64,000 nt of DNA from Nitratifractor salsuginis DSM 16511 (GTDB lineage: Bacteria; Campylobacterota; Campylobacteria; Campylobacterales; Sulfurovaceae). The position numbers and the translations under genes are program-made. The DNA lies in contig NC_014935.1 of the NCBI RefSeq assembly GCF_000186245.1, positions 186,001 to 250,000 on the forward strand, given 5' to 3'. Positions 50,523 through 59,769 of this stretch are shown here, one piece after another. Within the stretch, counting starts at the first letter, position 1, and each line of letters begins with the position of its first letter. The notes beneath the pieces were generated by a model. That model saw nothing but the letters and a program-made list of their open reading frames with translations, had not been told where the DNA came from and searched no databases.

Positions 50523-51221
50523 ATGATGAGTACGAACAAAATGAAGATTCTGATTATCGAGGATGATCCCGAGCTGGCGATGGTGCTCAGCAGCTACCTG
50601 AGCAAGCACGGGATGGAGGTTACGGCGGTGGAGGATCCCTATATCGGGCTTTCGACCCTGACCCAGAAGGATTTTGATTTGGTGATCCTGGATTTGACCC
50701 TGCCGGGGATGGACGGCCTGGAAGTGGTGGAGAAGATCCGGGAGCATTCGGATATTCCCATCATCATCTCCTCCGCACGGGACGATATCACCGACAAGGT
50801 GATCGGGATGGAACGGGGAGCCGATGATTATATGCCCAAACCTTACGATCCCAGGGAACTGGTGACCCGGATCAAAACGATCCTGCGGCGCACGGGAGGC
50901 CAAAAGAAGAAAGAGGAAGCTCTTTTCGAGCTGGACAAAGAGGGGCGGGTGATCCGCTTCAAAGGGGTTCCCCTGGAGTTGACCGCCGCGGAGTTCGATG
51001 TGCTCTCGATGCTGATTCAGCATATGAACGCGGCGGTGAGCCGGGAGCAGCTGCTCTATGAGAGTGAGCATATCGACGATGAGAGCTCCGTCAAGAATAT
51101 CGATGTCATCATCTCCCGGATCCGAAAGAAGATTGCCAAGATCGATCCGAATCACACCTACATCCGGCCGGTTCGGGGGGTGGGCTATCTCCTGACCGAC
51201 AAACCGACTGACGAAGAATGA
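50523..51221 (+). CDS. OmpR-family response regulator (ArsR-like)
   Basis: A 232-residue regulator. The receiver has ILIIEDDPELAMVL with the acidic pocket, phospho-Asp in LVILDLTLPGMDGLE, and the conserved Lys in DDYMPKPYDPREL. The C-terminal winged helix has LELTAAEFDVLSMLI-type and SRIRKKIAKIDPNHTYIRPV, then VRGVGYLLTD. It overlaps the kinase gene by four bases. The pair resembles H. pylori ArsRS, which senses acid; Campylobacterota have several such pairs. Confidence 0.92.
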   Translation: MMSTNKMKILIIEDDPELAMVLSSYLSKHGMEVTAVEDPYIGLSTLTQKDFDLVILDLTLPGMDGLEVVEKIREHSDIPIIISSARDDITDKVIGMERGADDYMPKPYDPRELVTRIKTILRRTGGQKKKEEALFELDKEGRVIRFKGVPLELTAAEFDVLSMLIQHMNAAVSREQLLYESEHIDDESSVKNIDVIISRIRKKIAKIDPNHTYIRPVRGVGYLLTDKPTDEE

Positions 51222-52441
51222 AAAACGTCTCCGTCACCACCTTCATCCATATCCTTTTCATTATCGCCCTGATCGTCTTGGGAGCGACTTTCTACTATCT
51301 GCTCTATGCGGGGAAGGATCAGCGTAAACTCCAGCAGATCAACCGCTATAAAATGATCTCCGATACCTTCCTGACCCGCGAAAAGCTCGATGAGAACGGT
51401 ACCGTTTTGAAAAAGCTCTACAAGCATTACGGATTGGAACCTGTCGATCCCGATAAGGTGAAAGATGAGATCGAAAGCGAGGGGAAAACGATCTTCAGCG
51501 GTCGTTCGATCTACGGAAATGTTCGGGTTTTCAAAACCCCGAAACACAACTATATCTATGTGGATCGCTATGACTATATGTTGATGCTGCTGGACAAGCA
51601 TCCTCAGGATTACATCTACGAATTGCTCTTGACCATCGCAACGATCCTGGTGCTGCTGCTGCTTTTTATGTATGTGATGGTTCTGCGCAAACTCTATCCG
51701 CTCAAACGTCTTCATAGGCGAATCGAACAGTTCGCCGCCGGTGATCTCAATGTCAAAATCGACGAGATGGGGGAGGATGAGATCGGGAAGATCGGCCGAA
51801 GCTTCGACAAAGCCATCCGGCACATCAAACAGCTTATGAGTTCAAAAAACCTCTTTATGCGTAACATTATGCACGAGCTCAAAACCCCTATCACCAAGGG
51901 GCGGATCATTGTCGAAACCATCGAGGATCCGATGGCCAAGCAGGTCCTCACCAATGCCTTTGAGCGGATGAATGAACTCATCAGTGACTTGGCGGAGGTG
52001 GAGCGGATCACGATGTATAATTTCCAGCCGGAGCTTCGGGATACGACGCTGAAGGAGGTTGTGGATCGAACCGAGCGGATCCTGATGACCGATAAGTCCA
52101 AATATGAGATCCAGCTGAGCGACCGCCCGCTCCATACCGACGTGAAGCTCCTGGCCCTGGTGCTCAAGAACCTGATGGACAACGGGATCAAATACAGCCC
52201 CGACCATCACGTGCGGCTGATGACGGTAGGCAAGCGGATCGAAGTTCGCTCCGTGGGCGAACCCCTCAAAGAGGATCTGAGCTACTACACCGAACCTTTC
52301 AGTCAGGAAGAGAAACGCAGCCACGGTTTCGGCCTGGGACTCTATATCGTGGCTAATATTTTGGAGAAGCTGGGCTACGGTTTCCGCTACCGCTACGATA
52401 AGCAGACGGAAGAGAATGTCTTTGAAGTGATTATGGATTGA
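51218..52441 (+). CDS. ArsS-like sensor histidine kinase
   Basis: A 407-residue kinase. Two membrane helices (about 8-29 and 140-165) flank a periplasmic sensor of about 110 residues. A HAMP-like stretch (YPLKRLHRRIEQFAAGDL) leads to the H-box RNIMHELKTPITKGR, typical of H. pylori ArsS. The N-box LKNLMDNGIKYS and the G-box GFGLGLYIVANIL are intact, so it is likely active. The periplasmic domain sequence is not similar enough to name the signal. Confidence 0.9.
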   Translation: MKNVSVTTFIHILFIIALIVLGATFYYLLYAGKDQRKLQQINRYKMISDTFLTREKLDENGTVLKKLYKHYGLEPVDPDKVKDEIESEGKTIFSGRSIYGNVRVFKTPKHNYIYVDRYDYMLMLLDKHPQDYIYELLLTIATILVLLLLFMYVMVLRKLYPLKRLHRRIEQFAAGDLNVKIDEMGEDEIGKIGRSFDKAIRHIKQLMSSKNLFMRNIMHELKTPITKGRIIVETIEDPMAKQVLTNAFERMNELISDLAEVERITMYNFQPELRDTTLKEVVDRTERILMTDKSKYEIQLSDRPLHTDVKLLALVLKNLMDNGIKYSPDHHVRLMTVGKRIEVRSVGEPLKEDLSYYTEPFSQEEKRSHGFGLGLYIVANILEKLGYGFRYRYDKQTEENVFEVIMD

Positions 52442-52494
52442 AGGATTTTTCAATCCTGCAGACAAATGAAGTAGAGTGCGGTCGAAGAGAGCAC

Positions 52495-52881
52495 TCAGAG
52501 GGGTTTAACGACGTGCTCTTCGTTGATTGATTGGATCAACGGGTTGCTGCTTAGGGTTTTTAGAAGAGTAGGAGAGGCGGGAAAAGTAGCGCTCCCCATT
52601 ACCTGGCCTTTTGTCTTGGAAAGAGTTTTGTAAATCGTTATGGAAAGAGCACCGTGCTCTTTGAGAAAGTGTTGAGCCGTGGGAATATCGATCCCTTTGA
52701 CAAAGGTGAAAATGAGTGTCGTTTTATGAACATTCGATGGGGATGTTCTCTGTGTATCGATTGTTGTCTGGTGGCTGTTAGCGTCGGAGGCGCATCCGAC
52801 AAGAAGCAAGGAACCACTCAAAAAAAAGAGGGAAATATGGGGCCAGCGAAGGGATCCGCTGAATCTGAATCCGGGCTTCAT
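52495..52881 (-). CDS. Inhibitor I9-like lipoprotein, adjacent to the subtilase
   Basis: A 128-residue lipoprotein with lipobox LLLVGC and a Ser/Thr-rich linker. The C-terminal 75 residues (TTLIFTFVKGIDIPTAQHFL to IQSINEEHVVKPL) have the pattern of the subtilisin propeptide/inhibitor I9 fold, including the ending I-x-x-I-N-E-E-H-V-V. It begins with the base following the subtilase stop (TAA-ATG), so it is translated together with it. It is probably a trans-acting inhibitor or folding helper. Confidence 0.65.
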   Translation of the reverse strand: MKPGFRFSGSLRWPHISLFFLSGSLLLVGCASDANSHQTTIDTQRTSPSNVHKTTLIFTFVKGIDIPTAQHFLKEHGALSITIYKTLSKTKGQVMGSATFPASPTLLKTLSSNPLIQSINEEHVVKPL

Positions 52882-54933
52882 TTAATGCTTCCTATTTTCA
52901 AGAGAAGTTCCCCGGATTCCAAGCAAGAGAAAGGCGGCCAAGCTCAATAGGATACTCAGGAAGCCTCCTGCACTTCCGCCGCCGCTTCCACCACCATCGT
53001 CTGTAGAAGCATATACTTCGATCGATACCGAAGCACTGGCGTTGGCTTCTCCGTCACTGACGGTATAGCGGAGGGAGTCGTTGCCTATGTAGCTCTCCTC
53101 AGGAGTATAAACGATGTAATTGCCATCGATTTCAGCTTTTCCATGTTTGGGAGCTTGGCTGATCTCTACCAAGGTGAGTGTGTCGCCGTCTTCATCCCTG
53201 TCATTTGCCAATACCGCAATACGGACCGAGCCATTCTCCTGGACACGCGCCTGGTCATCTACTGCTTGGGGAGGATGATTTTCTAAAACATCTACGACAA
53301 CGGTCGCCGTGGCACTGTCTCCTAGACTGTCGTTGATGTCGACACGAATGGTGTCGCTTCCTGTAAAGCCGTCATCGGGGGTATAGGTGAGGCTCTCATC
53401 GCCACTGTTGACAACGACACTACCGTGGCTTGCGCTGGGATTGCGAACACTCAGAGCATCTCCCTCTCTGTCGGTGCCGTTATCTCCGGCCACTTTGATG
53501 GTGACGCTTTTATTAACCCTGGTTTGAGCATAGGTTTGTTGCAATTGCACATGGTTGATTACCGCGGCACCCAGATCGAGGCGGCCGCCGGTGAGGACCT
53601 TTCCGTTGAGGTCAGCCAAATGATCTACATTGGCGAGGATGTGTCGCTTGATAATTTGGGCCTGGACCGACGCGTTGCTTTCGCCGGAGATCTTGGTATG
53701 CAGAGCATCCCAGACCAGGGCTACGGAGCCGGTCACGTGCGGAGTGGCCATAGATGTACCGTCGGCGTAGGCATACCGACTGACATTGGAGTCGTCACGG
53801 GGGTAGGTACTCAATATATTCTCTCCTGGAGCCGCCAAGTCGACGGTTTTTCTGCCATAGTTTGAGAATGAGGTGAGCTGATCGTTTTGATCGGTGGCGG
53901 CTACGGCGACAATATTGTCCAAATCATAAGAGGCGGGATATTGGGGATTTCGATCGTTGTTATCACCGTCGTTTCCTGCCGCGGCGACAAAAAGGATCCC
54001 CAAGTCTCCCAGGCTTTTGATGGCATTTTTCATCGTGTCGTCACTGCCGCTCCCCCCATAGGAGGCATTGATGGCGACGATGTTGACCCCGGCGTTTTTC
54101 AGGGTAGCTACATAATCGATCCCTTCTAAAATATCGCTCTCATAGCCGCCCCCACTCGGACGAAAAACTTTCACCGGCAAGAGTGTGACGTTCCAGTTGA
54201 CTCCGGTCACCCCAAGGTTGTTGTTCCCTTTGGCGCCGATTGTCCCGGCTACGTGGGTGCCGTGATAATGTCCATTATCATCGACAGGATCGTCCGGCAT
54301 GGGATCAGAATCGTTATTCCCGTCATTGTCGGCAGCGAAGTCGTAACCGTGGCAATCGTCGGTATAGCCGTTATCATCATCGTCAACTCCGGCATTGCCG
54401 TTGCATTCAGCCGAGTTGCTCCAGATATTCTCTTTGAGGTCGTCGTGGAGGTAGTCCACACCAGTATCGAGTATGGCGACTACGTAGTCGCTGGAACCGG
54501 TACTGACATCCCACGCCTTGGTGGCATTGATATCGGCACCGGGCGTTCCACTCTTGCCGTTGATCTCTTGTCCGGTATTTTTCATTGCCCAGAGTTGGTC
54601 AAAATATGTATCGTTGGGGGTTTGATTGAGATGGTAGATATAGTTGGGGTGGACATCAACTACATTGGGGTCGTTTTGGAAATAACGTATCAGCTCCTGT
54701 GTGCTCAGCGAAGATGAGTGCACGGCGAGGATACTGCGTCCTTCCAAGCGGGAGAGGGTGGCAAAGCGATGCAGTCTGGCATCGAGCCCTCTCAGTCCTT
54801 TTAATTGGGTCAGACTTTTGTACGTGACGATGACTTCGCCGGGGGCATAGGGTGCCGTAGAGGCGGCAATGAGGGGTGAGAAACTCAAAAGCGTTGCAGC
54901 CCCTATTTTGAAGAATAAGACACTCTTGGACAT
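52882..54933 (-). CDS. Subtilisin-like serine protease with cadherin-like repeats and a GlyGly-CTERM-like tail
   Basis: A 683-residue exported S8 protease. A signal peptide is followed by an I9 propeptide (about 25-105). The catalytic triad is Asp in VAILDTGVDYLH, His in HYHGTHVAGTIG and Ser in DGTSMATPHVTGS; the oxyanion Asn is in AAGNDGDNND. Two bacterial cadherin-like/Ig-like repeats follow (about 465-640), each with D-x-x-GD and YTP(D/E) motifs. A Gly/Ser-rich stretch, a membrane helix (FLSILLSLAAFLLLGI) and a short basic end resemble the GlyGly-CTERM sorting signal read by rhombosortase. A separate I9-like lipoprotein gene follows. Confidence 0.9.
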   Translation of the reverse strand: MSKSVLFFKIGAATLLSFSPLIAASTAPYAPGEVIVTYKSLTQLKGLRGLDARLHRFATLSRLEGRSILAVHSSSLSTQELIRYFQNDPNVVDVHPNYIYHLNQTPNDTYFDQLWAMKNTGQEINGKSGTPGADINATKAWDVSTGSSDYVVAILDTGVDYLHDDLKENIWSNSAECNGNAGVDDDDNGYTDDCHGYDFAADNDGNNDSDPMPDDPVDDNGHYHGTHVAGTIGAKGNNNLGVTGVNWNVTLLPVKVFRPSGGGYESDILEGIDYVATLKNAGVNIVAINASYGGSGSDDTMKNAIKSLGDLGILFVAAAGNDGDNNDRNPQYPASYDLDNIVAVAATDQNDQLTSFSNYGRKTVDLAAPGENILSTYPRDDSNVSRYAYADGTSMATPHVTGSVALVWDALHTKISGESNASVQAQIIKRHILANVDHLADLNGKVLTGGRLDLGAAVINHVQLQQTYAQTRVNKSVTIKVAGDNGTDREGDALSVRNPSASHGSVVVNSGDESLTYTPDDGFTGSDTIRVDINDSLGDSATATVVVDVLENHPPQAVDDQARVQENGSVRIAVLANDRDEDGDTLTLVEISQAPKHGKAEIDGNYIVYTPEESYIGNDSLRYTVSDGEANASASVSIEVYASTDDGGGSGGGSAGGFLSILLSLAAFLLLGIRGTSLENRKH

Positions 54934-54991
54934 CGAAAATCCTTTAAATCTTTGAATGTAAAAAAAGCATGATAACAGAAAAAGGGAAGAT

Positions 54992-55013
54992 GGGAGCAGG
55001 TCCCGCCTGCCCC
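54992..55013 (-). terminator. Possible terminator after the 473-aa lipoprotein gene
   Basis: On the minus strand GGGGCAGG-CGGGA-CCTGCTCCC forms a stem with one G-T pair. A pyrimidine-rich CTTCCCTTTTTCTG stretch follows. It lies 27 bases beyond the lipoprotein stop and upstream of the subtilase. Confidence 0.45.
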
Positions 55014-55040
55014 ATTGCTTTTTATTAAAAAATCGCGGTA

Positions 55041-56462
55041 TTAATTGCAGAGATCATCAGGGAGCTCATCCGTACCATTGTATTCTGTAAAGCCACCGGC
55101 GGAATCTTTGACGATGACATGGGTGTGGTTTTGGTCATCCGCGAAGAATCCCGCATAGGCTGTGCCGTCTCCACTGATCGTTACATTCCCTTCGAAGGGC
55201 AGGACAGTCCAACCCGTATTATTGTCGTCGTCCATATATTGATAGGGGTTGCGCTTGATATCTTTGGTGGTATCCAGTGTCACTTTTCCAGCACACAAGC
55301 TGCCGTTGGATTCCCGATAAGCTTCTGCCATACCTCCGTTTATCGCGTAGCGGGTCGTATTCTCATCGAGCTCTTTCCAGTCCACAATCAGGTTATCTTC
55401 ACTCTCGGCATCGTGTAGGCTTTTATTGTCTTCATTCCCTACCACATCATAATCTGCTGCAAAACCGTCTGCTTGGGCTTGGCCTTCCCAGAGATCGTTT
55501 TGATCATCGTACTCTTTAGCACTCCATTTGGCTTGGAAATTACCCTCTATCGCTTCGCCTTTTTTTGCGTTCGCATCAAAATCTTTTAAGACGCCTTGGG
55601 CTTTGAGGAGATAGACTTCCGTCTCCTCCGCCGTCATTAGTTTTCGACTCTCTATTTCATCCTCGTCTACCCCATTTTCTGTAGCATTCAACGTGAATTT
55701 CAAGTCGAAATTTCCAAACTGCTTGTAGTCGGTGATATTATCACTGCTATTTTCATCGACTTTAAAAAGAAGGTTTTCGGTTTTACTCTCAACAACAATA
55801 TTCCCTGTTGTTTGATTGGCATCCTCGTCTTCGGTAATCGTTTTGGACTCTTTTAATGAGCCTTTTCCGTCAAAGTAGAATCTGGTATCACTTGCCGCCA
55901 AAGGTATATACACACGAGCATACGTCTCAGGTATGCACAACCTAAGCCAACGATTGTCATGAAATTCTGTCTCATTGGCATCACAATTGCTGCTGTTACA
56001 ATTAACAGTCCATTCACCTTTACGTGTAGTTTTGCCATCTTCGATTGTCTCTGATGAGTTCTTCGTCATATGGACCTCTACACTTCCTCCTCCGCTACAT
56101 TGATGACGGAGGTTTATTTCATCACCTCCCTCTAACGTACGTTCGATTGCCTCAAGCTTACGTACCGCAATTGTTTTGAACTTTTTGCCCAGACGAGAGT
56201 TTCCGGCAAGCTTCATTCCATAGGTATTTGCACTGGTACTATCTATAAAAACATCTCCATCCGCGATTCCGCTATCCAGTAACCATCCTGCCGTTGTTTC
56301 ACTGTTTACAGTTGCCGGTTGGTTGAGCTGCTTAGGTTCTTCGGGGCCGCTTGTTTGAGCGTTATTGTTAGGGTTGCCGGCAGAACCGCCGCCGCCCCCA
56401 CATCCCGTCATCATAACTGCTGCCGTGACAACGCTGATACCAATCAAAAGATTCTTTCTCAT
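55041..56462 (-). CDS. Large lipoprotein of unknown function (473 aa)
   Basis: The protein has a signal peptide with the lipobox MMTGC followed by GGGGGS. The mature part is acidic and Asn/Asp-rich. Several Cys pairs are visible (NCNSSNC; LRLC; SLC; DDLCN at the end). Repeated short beta-type stretches (GWLLDSGIADGDVFIDS near the start and TAYAGFFADDQNHTHVIVK near the end) suggest a beta-rich outer-membrane lipoprotein. It is more AT-rich than most neighbours. No family recognised. Confidence 0.7.
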   Translation of the reverse strand: MRKNLLIGISVVTAAVMMTGCGGGGGSAGNPNNNAQTSGPEEPKQLNQPATVNSETTAGWLLDSGIADGDVFIDSTSANTYGMKLAGNSRLGKKFKTIAVRKLEAIERTLEGGDEINLRHQCSGGGSVEVHMTKNSSETIEDGKTTRKGEWTVNCNSSNCDANETEFHDNRWLRLCIPETYARVYIPLAASDTRFYFDGKGSLKESKTITEDEDANQTTGNIVVESKTENLLFKVDENSSDNITDYKQFGNFDLKFTLNATENGVDEDEIESRKLMTAEETEVYLLKAQGVLKDFDANAKKGEAIEGNFQAKWSAKEYDDQNDLWEGQAQADGFAADYDVVGNEDNKSLHDAESEDNLIVDWKELDENTTRYAINGGMAEAYRESNGSLCAGKVTLDTTKDIKRNPYQYMDDDNNTGWTVLPFEGNVTISGDGTAYAGFFADDQNHTHVIVKDSAGGFTEYNGTDELPDDLCN

Positions 56463-56607
56463 TCTTCACTCCTTATTCTGATTTACAAAATTAAGTCTAA
56501 CAGCAGACTCCTTGTAAAAATCTTAAGAAATTATTCTTAATTCCATAAATTTTAAAATTTATGATTTGAGGGCTTCGATGATGTGAGCCGTCCTGAAGTC
56601 ACCGTTT

Positions 56608-56904
56608 TCATATACCTTTTCTCATGAGAATCAACTGGTCGTTGATCACTGTGACCCCGAGGCTCTGATAGTAGGGGGTCATCTCCGGTTGGCAGTAGAG
56701 TTCAAAAGAGGGGACCATTTCGAGTCGGGGGTGGTAGAGGATTTTTCCCATCAGTGCCTTTCCCAGCCCCCTGTCCCGATGATCTTCGGTGACGATGAGG
56801 TCGAAGATGCAGGCTTTGAAAACAAAGTCGCTGAGGACCCGGGCGAAGGCGACGAGACGCTCCTCCTCATCGAGATAGGCGAAGAGAAGCGAAGAGCCTT
56901 CCAC
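56608..56904 (-). CDS. GNAT acetyltransferase, 5' end possibly damaged
   Basis: A 98-residue N-acetyltransferase core from a GTG at 56904. It has the VAFARVLSDFVFKACIFDLIV strand and the acetyl-CoA loop HRDRGLGKALMGKIL. Conserved family sequence (LHQLYHRKWWTKSRTLEQ) continues upstream in the same frame for about 22 codons without any ATG, and ends at an in-frame TAA (56971-56973). Thus either the start is non-canonical or the gene has a frameshift or nonsense change near its start. Confidence 0.6.
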   Translation of the reverse strand: MEGSSLLFAYLDEEERLVAFARVLSDFVFKACIFDLIVTEDHRDRGLGKALMGKILYHPRLEMVPSFELYCQPEMTPYYQSLGVTVINDQLILMRKGI

Positions 56905-57040
56905 GACTTTTCGGGTCTGTTCCAGGGTGCGGGATTTTGTCCACCACTTTCGGTGGTAAAGTTGATGGAGTTACCGGATTTGAGATTCGTTCAAGCGCTC
57001 CGAGAAGAAGAGGCCGGGCAAATCTTCCAAGCTTTCTGCC

Positions 57041-58354
57041 TCAGGACTTTTGTGATGATTTGCTATCGTCGGAGGCCTCCGCTTTGAGGGCTTCGGCGAT
57101 GAGTTCCACGGGGTTTTTGAAGACCACATCCACATCGGCCTGGTGGAGGGAATTGCTGATCTGCATCCGGCAGGCGCTGCACTCGGCGCTGACGATCTGG
57201 GCGCCCGTCTCGGCGATCATCGCCGCCTTGGGTTTACCGGCGGCTTCGGCCAGGTGGTATTTCTCCGTCTGCATCGTCACGCCCCCGAAGCCACAGCAGC
57301 GGTTGGGGTCGCTCATCTCTTTGATTTCGTAGTTCTGGCTGAGCAGGGAGCGGGGCTCCTGCCAAATCCCCTGGACCTTTTTGGCGTGGCAGGCGTCGTG
57401 GTAGGTCACGCTTTGGAGCATGGTGACTCCTTTGGCGGCCAGGCGTTCTTTGAGATCGGTATGCTTCTCGAGCCACTCGGTAGCCATAAAGATCTTTTCG
57501 TTGAGCTTTTCGGCCCGCTCGGCCCACTCACTCATCCCGCGGTTGCGGAAGAAGACGGCCCAGTCGTGCTTGATCATCGCCGAGCAGGTGGCTTCGGGGA
57601 TGAGGATCGCTTCGACTTCGTCGATGAAACTCTCGAAATATTCGATGTTCTTTTTGCTGAGCTGCTCTACGGTATAGAAATCCCCGGTGAAGTAGGCGGG
57701 GGCGGAGCAGCACATTTGATCCTTGGGGATGAAGGCATCGATCCCCAGCTCTTCGAGGATCTCCATCAGGCTGTCGCCGATGCCGGTGTAGTTGTAATTG
57801 GCGAGGCAGCCGATGAAGATCGCCACCCGGCGTTTGCCGCCGTGTGAGACCTCTTCGGGGTATTTATTGAGAAAGCTGGTCTTGCCCAGGCTGGGCAGGA
57901 GACGGCCGCTTTTGATGATGGGCAGCTTGAAGCGGGGGGTCATCCCGCCCTTTTCGGGCTGGTCCTGGAAGCCGCAGGTGCGGAAGGTATAGCCCAGCTT
58001 CATCATCAGATCCATCAGCCAGCGGTGGCGCAGCAGCAAAAAAAAGCCCCGCTTGAACCAGGCGATGCCGAACTTCTCGGCGATCTCGTGGCGCACCTCT
58101 TCGATGACCATATCCGTCGGCAGGGAGTTGGGGCAGACCTCGGTGCAGTGGGTGCAGAGAAAACAGCTTTCGAAGATATCCTTGGCGTTTTTGTCCAGCT
58201 CCAGCTCGCCCCGTTCATAGGCGCCCAGCAGGTCGATGAAGCCGCGGGGGGAGGTGGTCTCGTCGGGGTTGATGAGGTGGATGGTGCAGCCGGGGATGCA
58301 CTTTCCGCACTTGATACAGGCGTCGCTGACGGAGGTGTAGTGGAACTTTTCCAT
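57041..58354 (-). CDS. Fe-S protein with CCG domains (GlpC/GlcF-like)
   Basis: A 437-residue protein. Two 4Fe-4S motifs (CIKCGKCIPGC and CFLCTHCTEVC) are at the N-terminus. Two CCG domains follow, with CLANYN...MCCSAPAYFTG and HDACHAKK...RCCGFGG. Such proteins pass electrons from flavoprotein dehydrogenases to quinone. Its place after argF and hemN is conserved in Campylobacterota, so it may have a different role from GlcF; possible partners include the orphan GlcD here. Confidence 0.85.
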   Translation of the reverse strand: MEKFHYTSVSDACIKCGKCIPGCTIHLINPDETTSPRGFIDLLGAYERGELELDKNAKDIFESCFLCTHCTEVCPNSLPTDMVIEEVRHEIAEKFGIAWFKRGFFLLLRHRWLMDLMMKLGYTFRTCGFQDQPEKGGMTPRFKLPIIKSGRLLPSLGKTSFLNKYPEEVSHGGKRRVAIFIGCLANYNYTGIGDSLMEILEELGIDAFIPKDQMCCSAPAYFTGDFYTVEQLSKKNIEYFESFIDEVEAILIPEATCSAMIKHDWAVFFRNRGMSEWAERAEKLNEKIFMATEWLEKHTDLKERLAAKGVTMLQSVTYHDACHAKKVQGIWQEPRSLLSQNYEIKEMSDPNRCCGFGGVTMQTEKYHLAEAAGKPKAAMIAETGAQIVSAECSACRMQISNSLHQADVDVVFKNPVELIAEALKAEASDDSKSSQKS

Positions 58355-58370
58355 AGGATTTCCTTGCTTC

Positions 58371-58387
58371 AGGAGCGCCGGGCTCCT
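58371..58387. repeat. Hairpin over the hemN stop codon
   Basis: AGGAGC (58371-58376), loop GCCGG, GCTCCT (58382-58387). The hemN stop codon (58386-58388, minus strand) overlaps one arm. Confidence 0.6.
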
Positions 58388-59753
58388 AGACGGTTTTGCT
58401 GAAACTCTTTTTCTGGCCTTCGTATTTGTTCATATAGGCGTCGAAGGGCATGGCGATGTTGCGAATCAGCAGGGTGCCGGTGGGATGCACCCGGATCGCT
58501 TCGGGGGTGATGCTGAGCAGATCGGCCTCTTCGAACTCCTCCAGCTTCTCCAGGGCGTCGGCGAAGTAGTCGGCGAAATCGATGCCGAACTCCTTTTCGA
58601 CCCGGGGGATATCGACGCTGAAGTTGGCCATCAACTCCATAATGACGCTCTTGCGCAGGACATCGTCGTCGCTGAGTTCCACCCCCCGCTCGTAAGGCAG
58701 CCGCCCCGCGTCGATAGCGGCTTCGTAGGCTTTCATATCCTTGGTGTTCTGGGCGTAGTAGCGCTGCCCCTCCCCGATGCTGGTGAGCCCGATGCCGATG
58801 AGGTTGGCGCCTCCCTTGGTGGTGTAGCCCTGGAAGTTGCGGTGGAGCTCCCCTTTGGCGATGGCGCCGAAGAGCTCATCCTCGGGCTTGGCGAAGTGGT
58901 CCATCCCGATCATCTCGTAGCCCTCGGAGGTGAGGTAATCGATGGTGTATTGGAGAATCTGAAGCTTCACTTCCGGGCTGGGGATGGTGGTCTCGTCGAA
59001 TTTGCGCATGGTCTTTTTGAGCCAGGGGACGTGGGCGTAGTTGAAGACCGCCAGCCGGTCGGGATCGAGGCTGCGGGCCAGGCGGAGGGTGTTTTGAAAG
59101 CTCTCCAGGGTTTGATAGGGAAGCCCGTAAATCAGGTCGGTGTTGATACTCTCGATCCCGTATTTCCGTGCCAGCTCCACGGCGGCTTTGGTGGTCTCGT
59201 AGGGTTGGATGCGATGGATCTCCTGCTGGACCTTGGGGTCGAAATCCTGGACCCCGAAACTGATGCGGTTGAAGCCGTGGCTCTTGAAGACCTTCATCTG
59301 ATCTTCGTTAAAAAAGCGCGGGTCGATCTCCACACTGATCTCGGCTTCTTCGCTCCAGTTGGGGAAGTGCTTCTTGATGTGCTTCATAATTTCATCAAGT
59401 TCGAAAGCTTTGTAGTAGGTGGGGGTCCCGCCTCCGAAGTGGAACTGGATCACTTCCCGGGAAGTGTCGATCTGATCGGCCAGGAGTTCGATCTCCCGCT
59501 TGAGGTAATCGACATATTCGCTCAGCTTCTCCTCCTTGGAGGTGAAGACCACGTTGCAGCCGCAAAAGTAGCAGGCACTCCGGCAAAAGGGCAGGTGCAC
59601 ATAAAGTGACAGCGGCCCCGTTTCGGAGCGTAGCCGCTCCAGGTAGCGCTCGTAGCTGAAGGCGTCGCTGAACTCCAGAGCGGTGGGGTAGCTGGTGTAG
59701 CGGGGGCCGGGACGGGAGTAGCGGCTGAATTTTTCCAGATCGATGGTGCTCAA
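58386..59753 (-). CDS. hemN: Oxygen-independent coproporphyrinogen III oxidase
   Basis: A 455-residue radical SAM enzyme of haem synthesis. The cluster motif is CRSACYFCGC (CxxxCxxC plus the extra C). RPGPRYTSYPTALEF, HFGGGTPTYYK, and INTDLIYGLPYQT follow. The TTG at 59753 is the start: GGAAAAAAGGA lies upstream, and the sequence begins STIDLEKFSRYSRPGPRYTS as in relatives. Confidence 0.94.
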   Translation of the reverse strand: MSTIDLEKFSRYSRPGPRYTSYPTALEFSDAFSYERYLERLRSETGPLSLYVHLPFCRSACYFCGCNVVFTSKEEKLSEYVDYLKREIELLADQIDTSREVIQFHFGGGTPTYYKAFELDEIMKHIKKHFPNWSEEAEISVEIDPRFFNEDQMKVFKSHGFNRISFGVQDFDPKVQQEIHRIQPYETTKAAVELARKYGIESINTDLIYGLPYQTLESFQNTLRLARSLDPDRLAVFNYAHVPWLKKTMRKFDETTIPSPEVKLQILQYTIDYLTSEGYEMIGMDHFAKPEDELFGAIAKGELHRNFQGYTTKGGANLIGIGLTSIGEGQRYYAQNTKDMKAYEAAIDAGRLPYERGVELSDDDVLRKSVIMELMANFSVDIPRVEKEFGIDFADYFADALEKLEEFEEADLLSITPEAIRVHPTGTLLIRNIAMPFDAYMNKYEGQKKSFSKTV

Positions 59754-59769
59754 AAAAGTCCTTTTTTCC

